Of a stretch of DNA of 64,000 nt, positions 52,073 through 59,946 are shown piece after piece. Source of the DNA: Porphyromonas canoris (GTDB taxonomy: Bacteria; Bacteroidota; Bacteroidia; Bacteroidales; Porphyromonadaceae). Every line of letters starts with the position of its first letter. Position 1 is the stretch's first letter. The stretch lies in the NCBI RefSeq assembly GCF_000769115.1, contig NZ_JQZV01000013.1, forward strand, positions 475,603 to 539,602, written 5' to 3'. Position numbers and translations under genes: made by a program. Below the pieces are notes generated by a model, which ran no database searches, had not been told where the DNA came from, and was given only the letters and a program-made list of their open reading frames with translations.

Positions 52073-52614
52073 TTTTTATATATTCCATCCCGAAAAATGC
52101 TCACTTTTTTCGGTCTCTCTATTTTGATCGGAAAGGTCGTTTCCGGAGCATGACCGAATTGTTAAATCCGGACTGTTTTATTAACACCATTTTCGATACA
52201 GGTTTACTCAAAACGCTAAAGCAGTATATTCTGTCGGCTTAAAGTATTCAACGAAATCAATAAACGTATTTACCGATTTCATTTAATACGTTTACCGAAT
52301 TCAATTAACGTGTTTAGAATTTTTGGTTACTGCGTTGGTATAGAGTGCTTTATGGATTTTTGAGCCAAAAAGGTGCTTTTTGGTACTATTTCTCTATTAA
52401 TAATTATTCACAATGGAACGGCTTAGATTTTATATTTATTAACGCAAAATCGGGCGATAAAACCGACCAAGAGGAGAGTTGAACGCAAATTCGAGATATT
52501 TATATCCGTTTGATTGATAGTGTGTTATGGATTTTATTCAAACAGAGACTGAAAAACCGACAGGATGAGAAGGTCTGTTTTGAGGGCGCACTCCAAATCT
52601 ATTTTTATATAAAA
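52073..52614 (-). repeat. Brick element family A, copy 4 (542 bp, non-coding)
   Basis: Minus-strand copy. The right end and the GATC-AAAATAGAGAGACC region (plus-strand 52114-52133) match the others; the brick core is at about 52212-52325, with AATACGTTTACCGA and AACGTGTTTAGAA words. One core unit is altered (TAAACGTATTTACC rather than AAACACGTTTACC). The left part is distinct from the other copies except the TTTTTATATAAAA end and a CGTTAATAAATA-like motif. Its left end lies inside the loop of the terminator hairpin at 52577-52629. Confidence 0.85.
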
Positions 52615-52629
52615 GTGCACCCTCAAAAC
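52577..52629 (-). terminator. Terminator-like hairpin of the DUF5686 gene, loop holding the end of repeat copy 4
   Basis: GTTTTGAGGGCGCACT (52577-52592) pairs with 52614-52629 (one mismatch). The 21-base loop carries the terminal TTTTTATATAAAA of repeat copy 4. It is 10 bases after the stop of the minus-strand gene. Confidence 0.65.
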
Positions 52630-52638
52630 CGCCTTCGT

Positions 52639-55464
52639 TTAGAGGCTCCAAATGAACCTTACGGCGACTCCCGGATTTTCCCGGAAGTTGTACCCTCCAT
52701 AGTACACGCCGATATTGAATCCGCCTAACAGAGAAAGGTTGTAACCGGCTTCAAAAAATGGTTTTTCCGGCAGAGCTTTGTCCCAATAAGACTTCAACAG
52801 CAGCCTCTCCTGTGTCAGATATTTTCGCTTCCCAAACAGATTGCCGAGTATGCGTGGCAGAGGGGCGGATACTTGGGCTTTGCCGTACAGCTTGCCGGCA
52901 TAGGTGTAAGGCGGCATCGTATGGAAGAGGAAGTCTTGAGGAGATACGAAAGAGGTATTTTCGTACTTGAGATAGTTTCTGTCATCTGCATACATACGCT
53001 TCAGATGTGGATAGTAGCCCACCTCTGCCTCATAAAGTATGGGATAGCTGCGCGTGATGTGATAGAGTCCCTTTACATAGCCGGAGACGAAGCTGAAGTC
53101 GCTGTCGTTGCTACCCGGAGAGGGGATTGCCTGCTTGTATCTCAAGGAGAAGAAGAGCGGATTTCTTGCAGTCCAACTTGCTGAAACGGGCGCACTGCTA
53201 CTCCCGGTAGAGAGTGTAACCACACGCTTTGTGCCGTCTTCACTTTGCTGTATGGAGAAGTTGTCGGAGAGGATCTTATCCATGTTGATCTCGTTCACCA
53301 CCTCTTTTCTTCCGTTTATCACTCTGTAATAGGGCGATGTGTTGAAAGAGAGGGCGACGTCTATCGTGTTGGAGCGGTGCTTCTCCATGCTGTAATAGTT
53401 GGGGTAAGGGTAGTGCGTTTCCGCATTCATGAAGTTGACGAAACTCTCTTGCCCCGGTTTTACAACCCCCCATATCCGCTTGTCCGGAAGCTGTTGGCTT
53501 CTTCGGTGTTCTGCTCCCAAAGAGAGCTTTACACCATTGAAGAGGTCTATCTTATTCTGTACACGTATGTAGCTTCTATCGTACAGCATGTTGGTGTAAC
53601 GGCCATCATAGAGGGTGAAGAAGGCGTTGTTGAGATTGGTGAGTAGGCCGAGCTGCTGTCCGCTAATATCATCACTGTGATGTCCAGCCTTTAGTGTGAG
53701 GAGTCCTCTACGCATTCCGGCATACTCCAGATAAGATTCCACACGCCAGTACAACTCTTTTCGATGAGTGGTGTAGTACAGGCTTGGCTTGATGTCGAGC
53801 CGTAAAGGGTTTTCCTTGCTGCGGTTGTTGTAGCGCAAGAAGAGTGTCGGGCCGAGCCAGAAGCCGTCTGTGTACCGGTAGTTGTTCAGGGTCATTCCTA
53901 AAAGTCCGTTGATTCCCACTACCCATTTTTTGTTCTTGGAGATATGGTCATATCCCCAAAACAGAATATCCAAAGGGTCTGCGCCGGTGCGCTCACCCTC
54001 TTTCTTGGGAGCCAATGCACGCTTCTTCTCAAAGACTTTGGCCAGTGAATCTTGTTTTGCATAGCTCTCTTTCTCTTCTGCGGACAGCGGTTGCGTGGAG
54101 ATCTCCTGCCAGTAGAGAGAATCTCTTTGGAGTGCAAGAGAGTCGGACGATACCTTTATTGTTCTCTTGATTTCGGGGATGAGGTATGGGTCTTTGACAT
54201 TCAGACCAAGTGTGTCCATCTTATGCTCCAGTGCGGCAATGCTTTTCTCTATTTTTCTTTTCTGTCCGCGCTTTTGAGGTAAGAAGATTGCATCATCCGG
54301 CATACTCTTCTCCTCTTCGGAGAGCCTGGTTTCCTTGATCTTGTCTATGGAGCCGTCCAGCACCACTTCCTTGTATGAAGTGGCGGAGAAAAGGGTAAAA
54401 TCCATCTTGATACCCAGCATATTCAGATACATGTTCAAGGCATAAGAGGTGGGCAGAAGCAGACCATCCTGAATGGGATTGAGTGTTACGTTGAGCGTCT
54501 GTCGCATTGTCCCTGCAAGGGATACGTGGGCAGTGAGATGTGTGGGCGCCCATGTCTTGTCCGATATGGATAGCTCTCCCTTCGTGGTTCCATCTTCTCT
54601 GCTGCCATAAGATATGTGATAGATGGTTTCTTGACCCTCTGTGGTGGCACTCTTCAGCTTGTAAGAGTAGAGGCGCAACCCGTTCAGGCGGATCGGACTT
54701 GGTATCGAACCGTTGTTCCCTAAGCCTATGTACGCACCATAGATATTGCTCATCATGGAGTTTATGGTAGGTACGGCAGCTGCGCTGGACTTGGTCAGCT
54801 TCTCCGGAATGGAGGATCGCATCGCCAACGTATGGTATTTGTAGCTGTTCGGAGAGGTGTAAGCGGTTTCGAGTTCTCCCTCTACGACAAATCTTTTGCC
54901 GATGTACTCTTTCATCGCCACTCCTTCATCCTTGACATTTTTAAGGAAGAAAGGAAGATCTTCAAGCTTCATACTTCCTTTGGTATAGGTGTGTGAGACA
55001 GAGCTTTTGACTATCTTCTCATATATCGGAGTACGGCTCATTACTTTGCGCATGATGGCATAGGCAGGGTCTTCGGCTCGTTTGTCGCGCTTTACGACCA
55101 CGTCGGCAATGTTGTATGTTGCCGGTTCAAGCGCAAACTCTGCACTCTTGTTCTCTCCCTCATGGATGGAAAGAGAGGTGTGAAGCGGTTTATAGCTTAA
55201 CGACTTGACGATTAAAGCGTATGTGCCGGGCTTGAGATGCAGTTTGAAGAGTCCGCTCTCGTTTGCGATGACACCGCTTTGAAGCTCTTTGATATAGAGT
55301 GTCGCGTGGGGAATACCCTTGTTGCTCCTTTTGTCTTTAATGACTCCGGAGATGGAAACAGCAGAAGCAGCCGGCTCTGTCTGTGCTTCTGAATGAGAGA
55401 AGATCGTGGCAAAAAGAACGATGAAAAGCGTACCACAGATTTTCCCGAATAGTGATTGGCTCAT
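52639..55464 (-). CDS. DUF5686 / carboxypeptidase-regulatory-like outer-membrane protein
   Basis: Protein of 941 residues with a signal peptide (residues about 1-28, ending HSEAQ). An N-terminal carboxypeptidase-regulatory-like domain (about 35-120, with GVIKDKRSNKGIPHATLYIK) is followed by a long DUF5686 region, then beta-strand-rich sequence ending GVAVRFIWSL, with an aromatic close to the C-terminus as in outer-membrane barrels. It lacks a TonB-dependent plug. DUF5686 proteins are common in Bacteroidota; function unknown. A consensus promoter is at 55497-55526. Confidence 0.88.
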   Translation of the reverse strand: MSQSLFGKICGTLFIVLFATIFSHSEAQTEPAASAVSISGVIKDKRSNKGIPHATLYIKELQSGVIANESGLFKLHLKPGTYALIVKSLSYKPLHTSLSIHEGENKSAEFALEPATYNIADVVVKRDKRAEDPAYAIMRKVMSRTPIYEKIVKSSVSHTYTKGSMKLEDLPFFLKNVKDEGVAMKEYIGKRFVVEGELETAYTSPNSYKYHTLAMRSSIPEKLTKSSAAAVPTINSMMSNIYGAYIGLGNNGSIPSPIRLNGLRLYSYKLKSATTEGQETIYHISYGSREDGTTKGELSISDKTWAPTHLTAHVSLAGTMRQTLNVTLNPIQDGLLLPTSYALNMYLNMLGIKMDFTLFSATSYKEVVLDGSIDKIKETRLSEEEKSMPDDAIFLPQKRGQKRKIEKSIAALEHKMDTLGLNVKDPYLIPEIKRTIKVSSDSLALQRDSLYWQEISTQPLSAEEKESYAKQDSLAKVFEKKRALAPKKEGERTGADPLDILFWGYDHISKNKKWVVGINGLLGMTLNNYRYTDGFWLGPTLFLRYNNRSKENPLRLDIKPSLYYTTHRKELYWRVESYLEYAGMRRGLLTLKAGHHSDDISGQQLGLLTNLNNAFFTLYDGRYTNMLYDRSYIRVQNKIDLFNGVKLSLGAEHRRSQQLPDKRIWGVVKPGQESFVNFMNAETHYPYPNYYSMEKHRSNTIDVALSFNTSPYYRVINGRKEVVNEINMDKILSDNFSIQQSEDGTKRVVTLSTGSSSAPVSASWTARNPLFFSLRYKQAIPSPGSNDSDFSFVSGYVKGLYHITRSYPILYEAEVGYYPHLKRMYADDRNYLKYENTSFVSPQDFLFHTMPPYTYAGKLYGKAQVSAPLPRILGNLFGKRKYLTQERLLLKSYWDKALPEKPFFEAGYNLSLLGGFNIGVYYGGYNFRENPGVAVRFIWSL

Positions 55465-55496
55465 GGTTTTACTATCATAAGTAAGTATTGCTTTTG

Positions 55497-55526
55497 CAAA
55501 AGTATTTCTTTTATCTCTATTGGCAA
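55497..55526 (-). promoter_or_regulatory. Bacteroides-type promoter of the DUF5686 gene
   Basis: On the minus strand TTG (55524-55526), a 19-base spacer and TACTTTTG (55497-55504) fit the consensus exactly. It lies 33 bases from the start, divergent from the ssrA promoter. Confidence 0.8.
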
Positions 55527-55549
55527 TGCGAGAGAGTGGGCAATAGAAA

Positions 55550-55579
55550 TTGCCATTTGGGGCGAAATGACTAACTTTG
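55550..55579 (+). promoter_or_regulatory. Bacteroides-type promoter of ssrA
   Basis: TTG (55550-55552), 19 bases, TAACTTTG (55572-55579). The transcript would start near 55586 and be trimmed by RNase P to the mature 5' end at about 55605. Confidence 0.85.
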
Positions 55580-55604
55580 TGCCACTATACAAATAGACCA
55601 ATAC

Positions 55605-56003
55605 GGGGATGACTGGTTTTGACAGCGCGTAGAGGTGGTTTGTAAGCACGTAGTGCATTGTAGCCTGGCACTTTAATCTCAGACTTCAGACCTTTTAAAT
55701 GGCGCAAATAATTACGCTCTTGCTGCGTAACCGAAGTACAGTAAGTTAACGCTTTATCCCTGCAAGCTGCGGGGACGAGACACTACCCGGATACTCTTAT
55801 CCCGAAGTGGTCCGATCATGGTAGTGCCGGTATATCGGGGTTATCCTTTGCATCGCCTTGCTGTAAGGGAGACATTTTAGAGGCTAAGCACGGAAGAGGT
55901 AGCTTCGTCCATACTTCCGACGCCGACAATAGAAGTGAAGCTAAACGTGTAGAAAGCAAATTAGTTCCGTGTTTGGACGAGGGTTCAAATCCCTCCATCT
56001 CCA
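55605..56003 (+). ncRNA. ssrA: Transfer-messenger RNA (tmRNA)
   Basis: Rescues ribosomes stalled on non-stop messages and adds a degradation tag. The 5' end GGGGATGACTGGTTTTGACAG is the tmRNA hallmark and pairs with the 3' CATCTCC (55996-56002) to form the acceptor stem; the T-arm is GAGGGTTCAAATCCCTC. The tag frame ends GGC GCA AAT AAT TAC GCT CTT GCT GCG TAA (55701-55730), giving a C-terminus GANNYALAA. The CCA end is not encoded: after the discriminator base the sequence reads CAG, so CCA is added later. Its partner SmpB is not in this window. Confidence 0.95.
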
Positions 56004-56060
56004 CAGAATGATACTGCTTGTCGGTATTAAAAAAGTTTTGAACACGATGTTGAACACACA

Positions 56061-56097
56061 AGAACGCTCCGAGACAGAAGTTTTGGAGTGTTTTTTT
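56061..56097 (+). terminator. Terminator of ssrA
   Basis: AACGCTCC (56063-56070) pairs with GGAGTGTT (56085-56092, one G-U pair) and is followed by TTTTT. The loop is 14 bases. Confidence 0.75.
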
Positions 56098-56675
56098 GCA
56101 TAATGGATTTACTGATGTTTTTTTTCTGTTTGGTGGTAAGGGTAAAAGAGACTTCGATCAAGGTTATATGAACCAGATCTTTTTCAGATTTAAGACGTCT
56201 ATTTTTTGAGGTAGAGAGATAGACTGGATGGAGGAAGAGCAGAAAAGAGGTATTACTATTGCGTTTCTACTAAGAAATAGATATCTTCGCATATCAGGAG
56301 GATTTTTCTATATGTAAAATAAATGTGTTATGTGCTTATTTAGGTAGATAGAGGTTCTTATAAAACTCATCTTTGGTTAGATAGATATAAAATTTCATCT
56401 GTCTAGGTGTGTCTGGTGGCTGTTGGACGATGATTCTCAGCGATGGGCAAAATAGTATTGCGAGGGGGAAGGAGGAAATTAAAACCTTTTATTCGCTAGT
56501 GGAGATGAAAATTCACATATTGACTAACAATGGGTTTAGTGAGAATTGTGTAGGCTTTCACTCCTTTGCTCTAATGCTGAGGGATTGTAGTTGTTTGTCG
56601 TTTTTTTGAGCGAATGGATGCAGAAAGAAATAGGAAAAATCCTTGATGTTTGATTATTTATGGAGGAGAAATTTA
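56098..56675. other. AT-rich gene-free region between ssrA and the TM-protein gene
   Basis: About 570 bases with no credible gene. A 66-codon plus-strand frame (56409-56609) has no start signal or protein-like composition. No repeats, tRNA or insertion sequence remnants were recognised. Confidence 0.4.
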
Positions 56676-57248
56676 ATGGAAGTAATAACGATCTTAAAAG
56701 AATTTTTGGGTTGGGACTTTGCCCTTGTTTTGATTGTTTTTGTGGCGGTCTATAAGGTAACACAGGTAGTGACAAAGATAAGATCAGATCACAATAATCT
56801 AACGAAAATAGCAGATAAGGGAGAAAAGAATATAGAGGAAATTCGACGGGACTTATCTTATATAAAGGGTTCCCTTGATATTTTAATGAAGAATGGAGCG
56901 AATAATTTCCTTCAAAGTCAGAGTCCGATATCCGTAACAGAAGAAGGGAAAAGGGTTGCATCAGAACTAAAAGCAGAAGAAATCATATCTAGAAATTGGG
57001 ATATCATTTGTCATAAGATATCTGAGCTTGAGAGTCCTTCTCCATACGATATACAGCAGTATTGCCTTGAGCGTATTGCCGTTGATCCTTACGTATTTTT
57101 TGATATAGAAGATATTAAAAGGGTTAAAGACTTTGCTTTTAGCCAAGGGAAACCTTTACAGTTATATCTCAGACTGCTTGGAATACTAGTAAGGGATAAG
57201 TATTTTGAAGAGAAAAATATTCCAATTAGTAGTATTGATGAGCCTTGA
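56676..57248 (+). CDS. Orphan membrane-anchored coiled-coil protein
   Basis: Unrecognised protein of 190 residues. ATG 56676 is chosen because a GGAGGAG Shine-Dalgarno sequence, rare in this genome, ends 8 bases upstream. Residues about 11-31 form one membrane segment (FALVLIVFVAVYKVTQVV-like, in part); residues about 36-75 look like a coiled coil with many charges. The rest begins SPISVTEEGKRVASEL, a wing-like motif seen in small DNA-binding or membrane sensor proteins, and ends SSIDEP. AT-rich codon use unlike its neighbours suggests a transferred accessory gene. No function is known. Confidence 0.7.
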   Translation: MEVITILKEFLGWDFALVLIVFVAVYKVTQVVTKIRSDHNNLTKIADKGEKNIEEIRRDLSYIKGSLDILMKNGANNFLQSQSPISVTEEGKRVASELKAEEIISRNWDIICHKISELESPSPYDIQQYCLERIAVDPYVFFDIEDIKRVKDFAFSQGKPLQLYLRLLGILVRDKYFEEKNIPISSIDEP

Positions 57249-57529
57249 TGCTGATCTATTTGCTTTATGTAGCGGTGATTTTTTTGTTTTCACATCTTTA
57301 TTTTTCTATATAAGAGCGTTAGCAGTGATAGTGATGAGGGAAAAGATGACCTATTCACAAGCACTTTTTCTTTGAAAACTCTAATTTATGAGACAAATAA
57401 AGGACTTATGAGAAAGAAAAATGCTCAGGATGATGATTGTTTTCGAATAGATTATGCGCATCTATTTAGGACGTTATTTTCTGTATTTGTGTCGTAAGTT
57501 AGACTCTATGAGAATTGATTTTGGTTGTT

Positions 57530-57587
57530 CGGGGCAATTCGCTCAACACTCGGAGAGGTGATAGCGAATAGTTATCGCCTTTTTCTT
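57530..57587 (+). repeat. Terminator-like repeat family C, copy 1
   Basis: Sequence TCGGGGCAATTCGCTCAAC leads into a hairpin, GGTGATAGC (57557-57565) with GTTATCGCC (57571-57579), followed by TTTTTC. Copy 2 is at 58648-58725, sharing TCGGGGCA, CGC-CAAC, the GGTGATAGCGA hairpin and a C/T-rich tail. Both copies are on the plus strand after a plus-strand gene. Confidence 0.65.
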
Positions 57588-57612
57588 ATTCCAAAAAAGA
57601 AATCTTTTTCTT

Positions 57613-57620
57613 AAATTTGG
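57613..57620 (+). promoter_or_regulatory. Candidate -7 box for the DUF1266 gene
   Basis: TAAATTTG matches TAnnTTTG, 83 bases upstream of the ATG at 57703. No -33 TTG at the right distance. Confidence 0.35.
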
Positions 57621-57702
57621 GTCAGATAGTTTCACTGTCCGGAACTATGGACATGAATAGTTAACAACGTATAGTATAAAACTAATTTTAGAGCATTGTC
57701 AG

Positions 57703-58590
57703 ATGAAACCTTTATTATTATCTCTTCAAGCACTCGCTCAGAGCGATACCATTCCGTCCGGAATAGGTGAAACCCTTCCTGTGGAAAGCCCGGCATCTCC
57801 CAACTACACAACGTATGTTCTGATCTTGATCGGAATCGTATTCGTGGGTTATTTCTTTGTAAGCAGGCGGCGAATGTTTGCGAACATTTTCCGTGCCATC
57901 TCGGGAAAATTCGATGTTACTTCCAATAATCCTCTAAGCACCGAAAAGCAACGTCATATACTGCTTGGAGCGATCTTCTCCTCGCAGCAGAATGCACGGC
58001 TCGACTCTCTTAAACTGCATATCGACAGCAAGCAACGCAGCATGATCCTCGACGAATGGTGGGATATTCGATGCACCGAAGATGCTTTGGAAACACTTGA
58101 CGGTTTACGAGACAAAGGGCATCGTTACTTCTTCCCTTATGTCTTGGAAGCCATGAAGCAACCCGATGATCAGGCTAAAGGGGATGTTATTCTTGCTCAT
58201 TTCGAGGAAGAGGAAGAGATAGAGCGCGCTGTGCATTTCTTGAATAATCTGTCCGGATCCGTAGAGGCCATGAAAAAAGAGGAAACCATTACGGGTATCG
58301 AAGATTTGGAACGAATAGGCGTAGGCGGTTGGGACGTCGGACGGCTCTCGTTTATAGCTCGTGCCTGTTATGATGCCGGGTATATAGATGAAGAGACAGC
58401 TTGGAAATATCTGCAAGATGCAGACCGACTTGCTCATGAGAAACTTGACTCTTGGAAGGCTTTAGCCGAAAGTTATGTCGTAGGTCGATACTTATGGGGC
58501 GGAATAAATGCCGATAGCTCTTTGATCCGCCTGTATGCGACAGAGCTTTGCACCAAGCCCGATAGTCCTTGGAACAAGATTGCGTTCTGA
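57703..58590 (+). CDS. DUF1266 domain protein with one membrane segment
   Basis: Protein of 295 residues. An N-terminal region is followed by a membrane segment (about 37-53, VLILIGIVFVGYFF), then a soluble part. The DUF1266 signature is clear: GGWDVGRLSFIARACYDAGY (about 208-227), ETAWKYLQDAD and SWKALAESYVVGRYLWGG. DUF1266 is a poorly understood bacterial family, often in secretion- or stress-related loci. The gene has its own -7 box and is followed by the family C repeat. Confidence 0.82.
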   Translation: MKPLLLSLQALAQSDTIPSGIGETLPVESPASPNYTTYVLILIGIVFVGYFFVSRRRMFANIFRAISGKFDVTSNNPLSTEKQRHILLGAIFSSQQNARLDSLKLHIDSKQRSMILDEWWDIRCTEDALETLDGLRDKGHRYFFPYVLEAMKQPDDQAKGDVILAHFEEEEEIERAVHFLNNLSGSVEAMKKEETITGIEDLERIGVGGWDVGRLSFIARACYDAGYIDEETAWKYLQDADRLAHEKLDSWKALAESYVVGRYLWGGINADSSLIRLYATELCTKPDSPWNKIAF

Positions 58591-58647
58591 TCTCTATCCC
58601 GAAAACCACGAAATGAGGTATTGATCCGAAAAAAAAGTAACTCTTTC

Positions 58648-58725
58648 ATAATGATAAGTCGGTAGGGTCGGGGCAGTCCGCCCAACCGTTTGGGGTGATA
58701 GCGATAAGCTGTCGCCCCTTTCTTT
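58648..58725 (+). repeat. Terminator-like repeat family C, copy 2
   Basis: TCGGGGCAGTCCGCCCAAC followed by an 11-bp hairpin GGGGTGATAGC (58692-58702) with GCTGTCGCCCC (58708-58718; two G-U pairs), loop GATAA, then CTTTCTTTTTT. It matches the copy at 57530 and is 100 bases downstream of the DUF1266 gene, which it likely terminates. Confidence 0.7.
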
Positions 58726-58911
58726 TTTGTCCGGGTACGGAGCGTCAGAATGTGTCCGAAGAAACTGATCTTCAGGTGTATTTCGTTTGATATCTCGCTG
58801 AACGGCAAGAAAGGTGTTCCTCTTGTAAAAAAAGAGGAACAATACTTCCAGTGCATATATCACCCGAAGACCGGTTGCTGTAACGCAAAAAGATGAGGAT
58901 GAGTCCGAAGC

Positions 58912-59262
58912 CTACTTTTTGTACAGCCGGTAAAAGCCTACGCCCAAACCGATGCAGAGCACAAGCAGCGGGTATAAGAGCATCACGGAGAGCTTTTGGG
59001 TCTCTATCTCACCGGCTCCATTCATGATTCGTTCTATCTGCTTGATCCATTCAGCAGTGCTGAGAGAAAGTGCGACTATCGCCACAATAATCTCCACACT
59101 TACCAGTCTCATGCGAAATTTTCTGTCGCTGTGCTCCGTTGTCTTGACCAGAAAAGGAGCCCATACTGCTCCCAATGGCAGGATAACCCCAAAGAGGGTA
59201 AAGAATGCGATTTTGGCTTTTTTATTTTCCATAGCCATGCCTTTTGTCGGTTGTTTTTGCAT
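58912..59262 (-). CDS. Small membrane protein with three transmembrane segments
   Basis: Unrecognised protein of 116 residues with three hydrophobic segments: about 18-39 (IAFFTLFGVILPLGAVWAPF), 55-75 (VSVEIIVAIVALSLST) and 89-108 (LLYPLLVLCIGLGVGFY). The basic end RLYKK and N-terminal KKAK give a plausible orientation. In-frame ATGs at 59238 and 59232 are alternative starts; the longest is given as no signal separates them. No domain is known. It stands alone on the minus strand. Confidence 0.7.
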   Translation of the reverse strand: MQKQPTKGMAMENKKAKIAFFTLFGVILPLGAVWAPFLVKTTEHSDRKFRMRLVSVEIIVAIVALSLSTAEWIKQIERIMNGAGEIETQKLSVMLLYPLLVLCIGLGVGFYRLYKK

Positions 59263-59439
59263 CGGTTCGGATACTGAATATCCGTCTGTATGCGAAATTA
59301 GTAAAAAAGCAGAGATTGTATGTGGCAGATCCGGATTGCTCTTTCTCTCTTCTTTTTTGTGCCTTGGCAGTCTTTTCTTGAACAGGTTTGGAGGTTTCTT
59401 TTATCGGGTTTACAGGTTGTTCCAAACGGGTTAAGAACC

Positions 59440-59523
59440 GGAAGTCAAGGCTCGCTTTTTGGAAATCAAGGTTCGATTTTTGGAAGTCAAGCCCTGATTT
59501 TTAAGATTCAAGCCCCGACTTGG
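59440..59523 (+). repeat. Brick element family B, array 2 (four 21-base units)
   Basis: Four exact-length units of 21 bases: 59440-59460, 59461-59481, 59482-59502, 59503-59523. Each has the pattern GGAAnTCAAGGCTCG or a variant, ending TTTTT. Array 1 (34374-34458) contains the same kind of unit on the opposite strand. The flanks (59385-59439) contain GAACAGGTTT and AACGGGTTAA, also seen in the array-1 flanks. Confidence 0.7.
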
Positions 59524-59946
59524 AAAAGTTAATGGCTTTAGCGCGGTTTTTATACGGCTTTAGGAGATTTTGTAGAAGCGTTAAGCTCTTTTTCTTCTTT
59601 GCTTCATCGGAAAGTCTGTCCGGCGGCAGATGATAAAAGAGGATATTGAGAGCAAAATGTTATCATGCAACGATCTCTTTTTCGTATATTTGTAAACCAT
59701 GTTGTAGTTCCGTCTAAAGGAGGGTAGAATGCCGAAGACTCATCGTGTATTGCCGCCAATATTCTTCTTGTAGAGGGTACATGGTAGGAGAAACACGTCA
59801 TAAAATATGCGCTGTTCGGTATCGAGTAAAGAGAGAAAAGGCTTCTTTTTCAAGTTATTTTGCTTACTTTGCAAGCGGAATAGCGATTATTTTATGTATT
59901 CAATAATAACGGATAAAAACAGAAGTAGAACAAATAAGTAACGATT
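59524..59946. other. Intergenic region upstream of mutA
   Basis: Contains a -7 box TATATTTG (59685-59692) and a second, weaker TTACTTTG at 59864-59871, about 70 bases before mutA. Between them is a 14-codon frame with a strong Shine-Dalgarno (59729-59773, MPKTHRVLPPIFFL). No cobalamin riboswitch consensus was found. Confidence 0.4.
59729..59773 (+). CDS. Possible 14-residue leader peptide
   Basis: ATG at 59729 is preceded by AAAGGAGG five bases upstream, an unusually good Shine-Dalgarno for this genome. The short product is MPKTHRVLPPIFFL, ending at TAG 59771-59773. It lies downstream of a candidate -7 box (59685-59692) and upstream of mutA. It may be a chance frame. Confidence 0.25.
   Translation: MPKTHRVLPPIFFL

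Larger units (their letters stand above)
57249..57702. other. Intergenic region with a terminator-like repeat
   Basis: No gene is supported. It holds the 57520-57590 repeat and terminator and a possible TAAATTTG -7 box at 57613-57620 for the DUF1266 gene. Confidence 0.4.

Noticed and set aside
56409-56609. 66-codon frame in the gap after ssrA
   Set aside because: No ribosome site, no homology by eye, low-complexity composition.
59440-59523. CRISPR array in 21-base units
   Set aside because: Units are directly adjacent, no spacer sequences, no leader or cas genes.
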